From: an uncultured Dietzia sp.
GTDB lineage: Bacteria > Actinomycetota > Actinomycetes > Mycobacteriales > Mycobacteriaceae
Reading direction: 5' to 3'
Length of the DNA stretch: 5,870 nucleotides
Assembly (NCBI GenBank): GCA_946570335.1
Contig: CAMNYG010000099.1
Location: forward strand, 1-5,870
Shown here one piece after another: positions 5,315 through 5,870 of this stretch. The first letter of the stretch is position 1. Each line of letters starts with the position of its first letter. The position numbers and the translations under genes were made by a program. The notes under the pieces were generated by a model. It saw only the letters and a list, made by a program, of their open reading frames with translations, was not told the origin of the DNA and did no database searches.

Positions 5315-5870
5315 TCACAACAGCGTGGCCACGAAGATCGCGGTACCGGGGAAGATCCCGCCGCGCAGTGGGCTCCACTGACCCCACTCCCGCTCCAGCC
5401 ACTCCGGCCACTCCGGCTCGATGAGATCCCGGACCATGAACCCGGCCGCGACCAGTTCACGGATCCTGTCGCCCACGGTCCGGTGGTGCTCCACGTACGT
5501 CAGCCGACCCTCGTCGTCGTACTCGGTGTAGGGCGAGCGGTCGAAGTAGGGGAAGATCGCGATGAGTCCGTCGATACCCGGGTCGTCGCGGAAGATCCAC
5601 CGCATCGGGTGGTTGACGGAGAACACGAACCGGCCCCCCGGACGCAGTACGCGGGCCGCCTCGGCCATCACTCCGGCGGAGTCGGCGACGAACGGTACGG
5701 CACCGAACGCGGAGAAGACCACATCGAAGCTGTCGTCGGCGAACGGGAGGTGGCCGGCGTCGGCCTGGATCAACGGCACGGATGCGGCCGGGCCCGTCGA
5801 CCTACTCGCGACCTCGGCACCCACACGGAGCATGCCCGCGGACAGGTCGGAGGCCACGGCGCGCGCGCCC
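5315..5870 (-). CDS. Class I SAM-dependent methyltransferase, 5' end missing
   Basis: A partial gene on the minus strand. The stop TGA is at 5317-5315 and the frame runs off the right edge, leaving 184 visible residues. The visible start, GARAVASDLSAGMLRVG, contains the acidic residue at the end of beta-2 (ASDLS) that binds the SAM ribose; the glycine-rich motif I (DxGxGxG) must lie just outside. Next come the adenine-contact region QADAGHLPFADDSFD, strand 4 (VVFSAFGAVPF) and the typical post-motif EAARVLRPGGRFVFSVNHP. This is the Methyltransf_11 pattern of small-molecule methyltransferases. The C-terminal part is Trp/Glu-rich (EPEWPEWLEREWGQW). The GTG at 5857 lies inside the fold and is unlikely to be the start. 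The substrate is unknown. The gene converges on polA with a 60-base gap, so it is not in its operon. Confidence 0.9.
   Translation of the reverse strand, partial: GARAVASDLSAGMLRVGAEVASRSTGPAASVPLIQADAGHLPFADDSFDVVFSAFGAVPFVADSAGVMAEAARVLRPGGRFVFSVNHPMRWIFRDDPGIDGLIAIFPYFDRSPYTEYDDEGRLTYVEHHRTVGDRIRELVAAGFMVRDLIEPEWPEWLEREWGQWSPLRGGIFPGTAIFVATLL

Noticed and set aside
5855..5857. GTG at 5857 (minus strand) as the methyltransferase start
   Set aside because: The SAM-binding fold is already under way there and its glycine-rich motif would be missing; the frame continues open to the window edge.
1..5870. CRISPR array, insertion sequence, prophage or riboswitch
   Set aside because: No regularly spaced repeats, transposase or integrase domains, terminal inverted repeats or recognisable riboswitch consensus were seen on either strand.

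Overview
The window comes from a high-GC actinobacterium, most likely in the mycolate-containing Mycobacteriales (a Dietzia, Gordonia, Rhodococcus or Mycobacterium relative). Three things point there: coding frames have strongly G/C-biased third positions; the left-edge gene looks like a mycothiol-dependent formaldehyde/nitrosothiol dehydrogenase; and the DNA polymerase I has the mycobacterial-type layout, with a degenerate proofreading domain and a tyrosine in the O-helix. I cannot fix the genus from the sequence alone. Nothing in the window looks like a phage, transposon, CRISPR array or secondary-metabolite cluster.

Left part (1-1453): the 3' two-thirds of an S-(hydroxymethyl)mycothiol dehydrogenase gene overlaps by four bases a complete metallo-beta-lactamase-fold hydrolase gene. 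The two probably form one thiol-linked aldehyde detoxification operon. It ends in a gap holding three successive hairpins, the middle one a very strong terminator candidate. A well-placed ribosome binding site then starts a small SRPBCC/START-like protein (1454-1903).

Middle part (1904-2434): this region is mostly non-coding. It holds one doubtful 74-codon reading frame, a patch of overlapping small inverted repeats, and a minus-strand tRNA gene with anticodon CAA and an encoded CCA end. The tRNA combines leucine-type features with a short variable arm. The roughly 80 bases between the tRNA and polA appear to carry two divergent promoters. The polA -10 element sits where transcription would begin exactly at the GTG start codon, suggesting a leaderless mRNA.

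Right part (2435-5870): complete polA (939 aa) has an active-looking 5' nuclease domain, a 3'-5' exonuclease-like domain without catalytic acids, and an intact polymerase domain. It converges on a SAM-dependent methyltransferase gene on the minus strand whose start lies beyond the right edge. Overall this is a conserved housekeeping neighbourhood rather than an accessory island. The most unusual items are the tRNA architecture, the likely leaderless polA start and the small uncharacterised elements around them.
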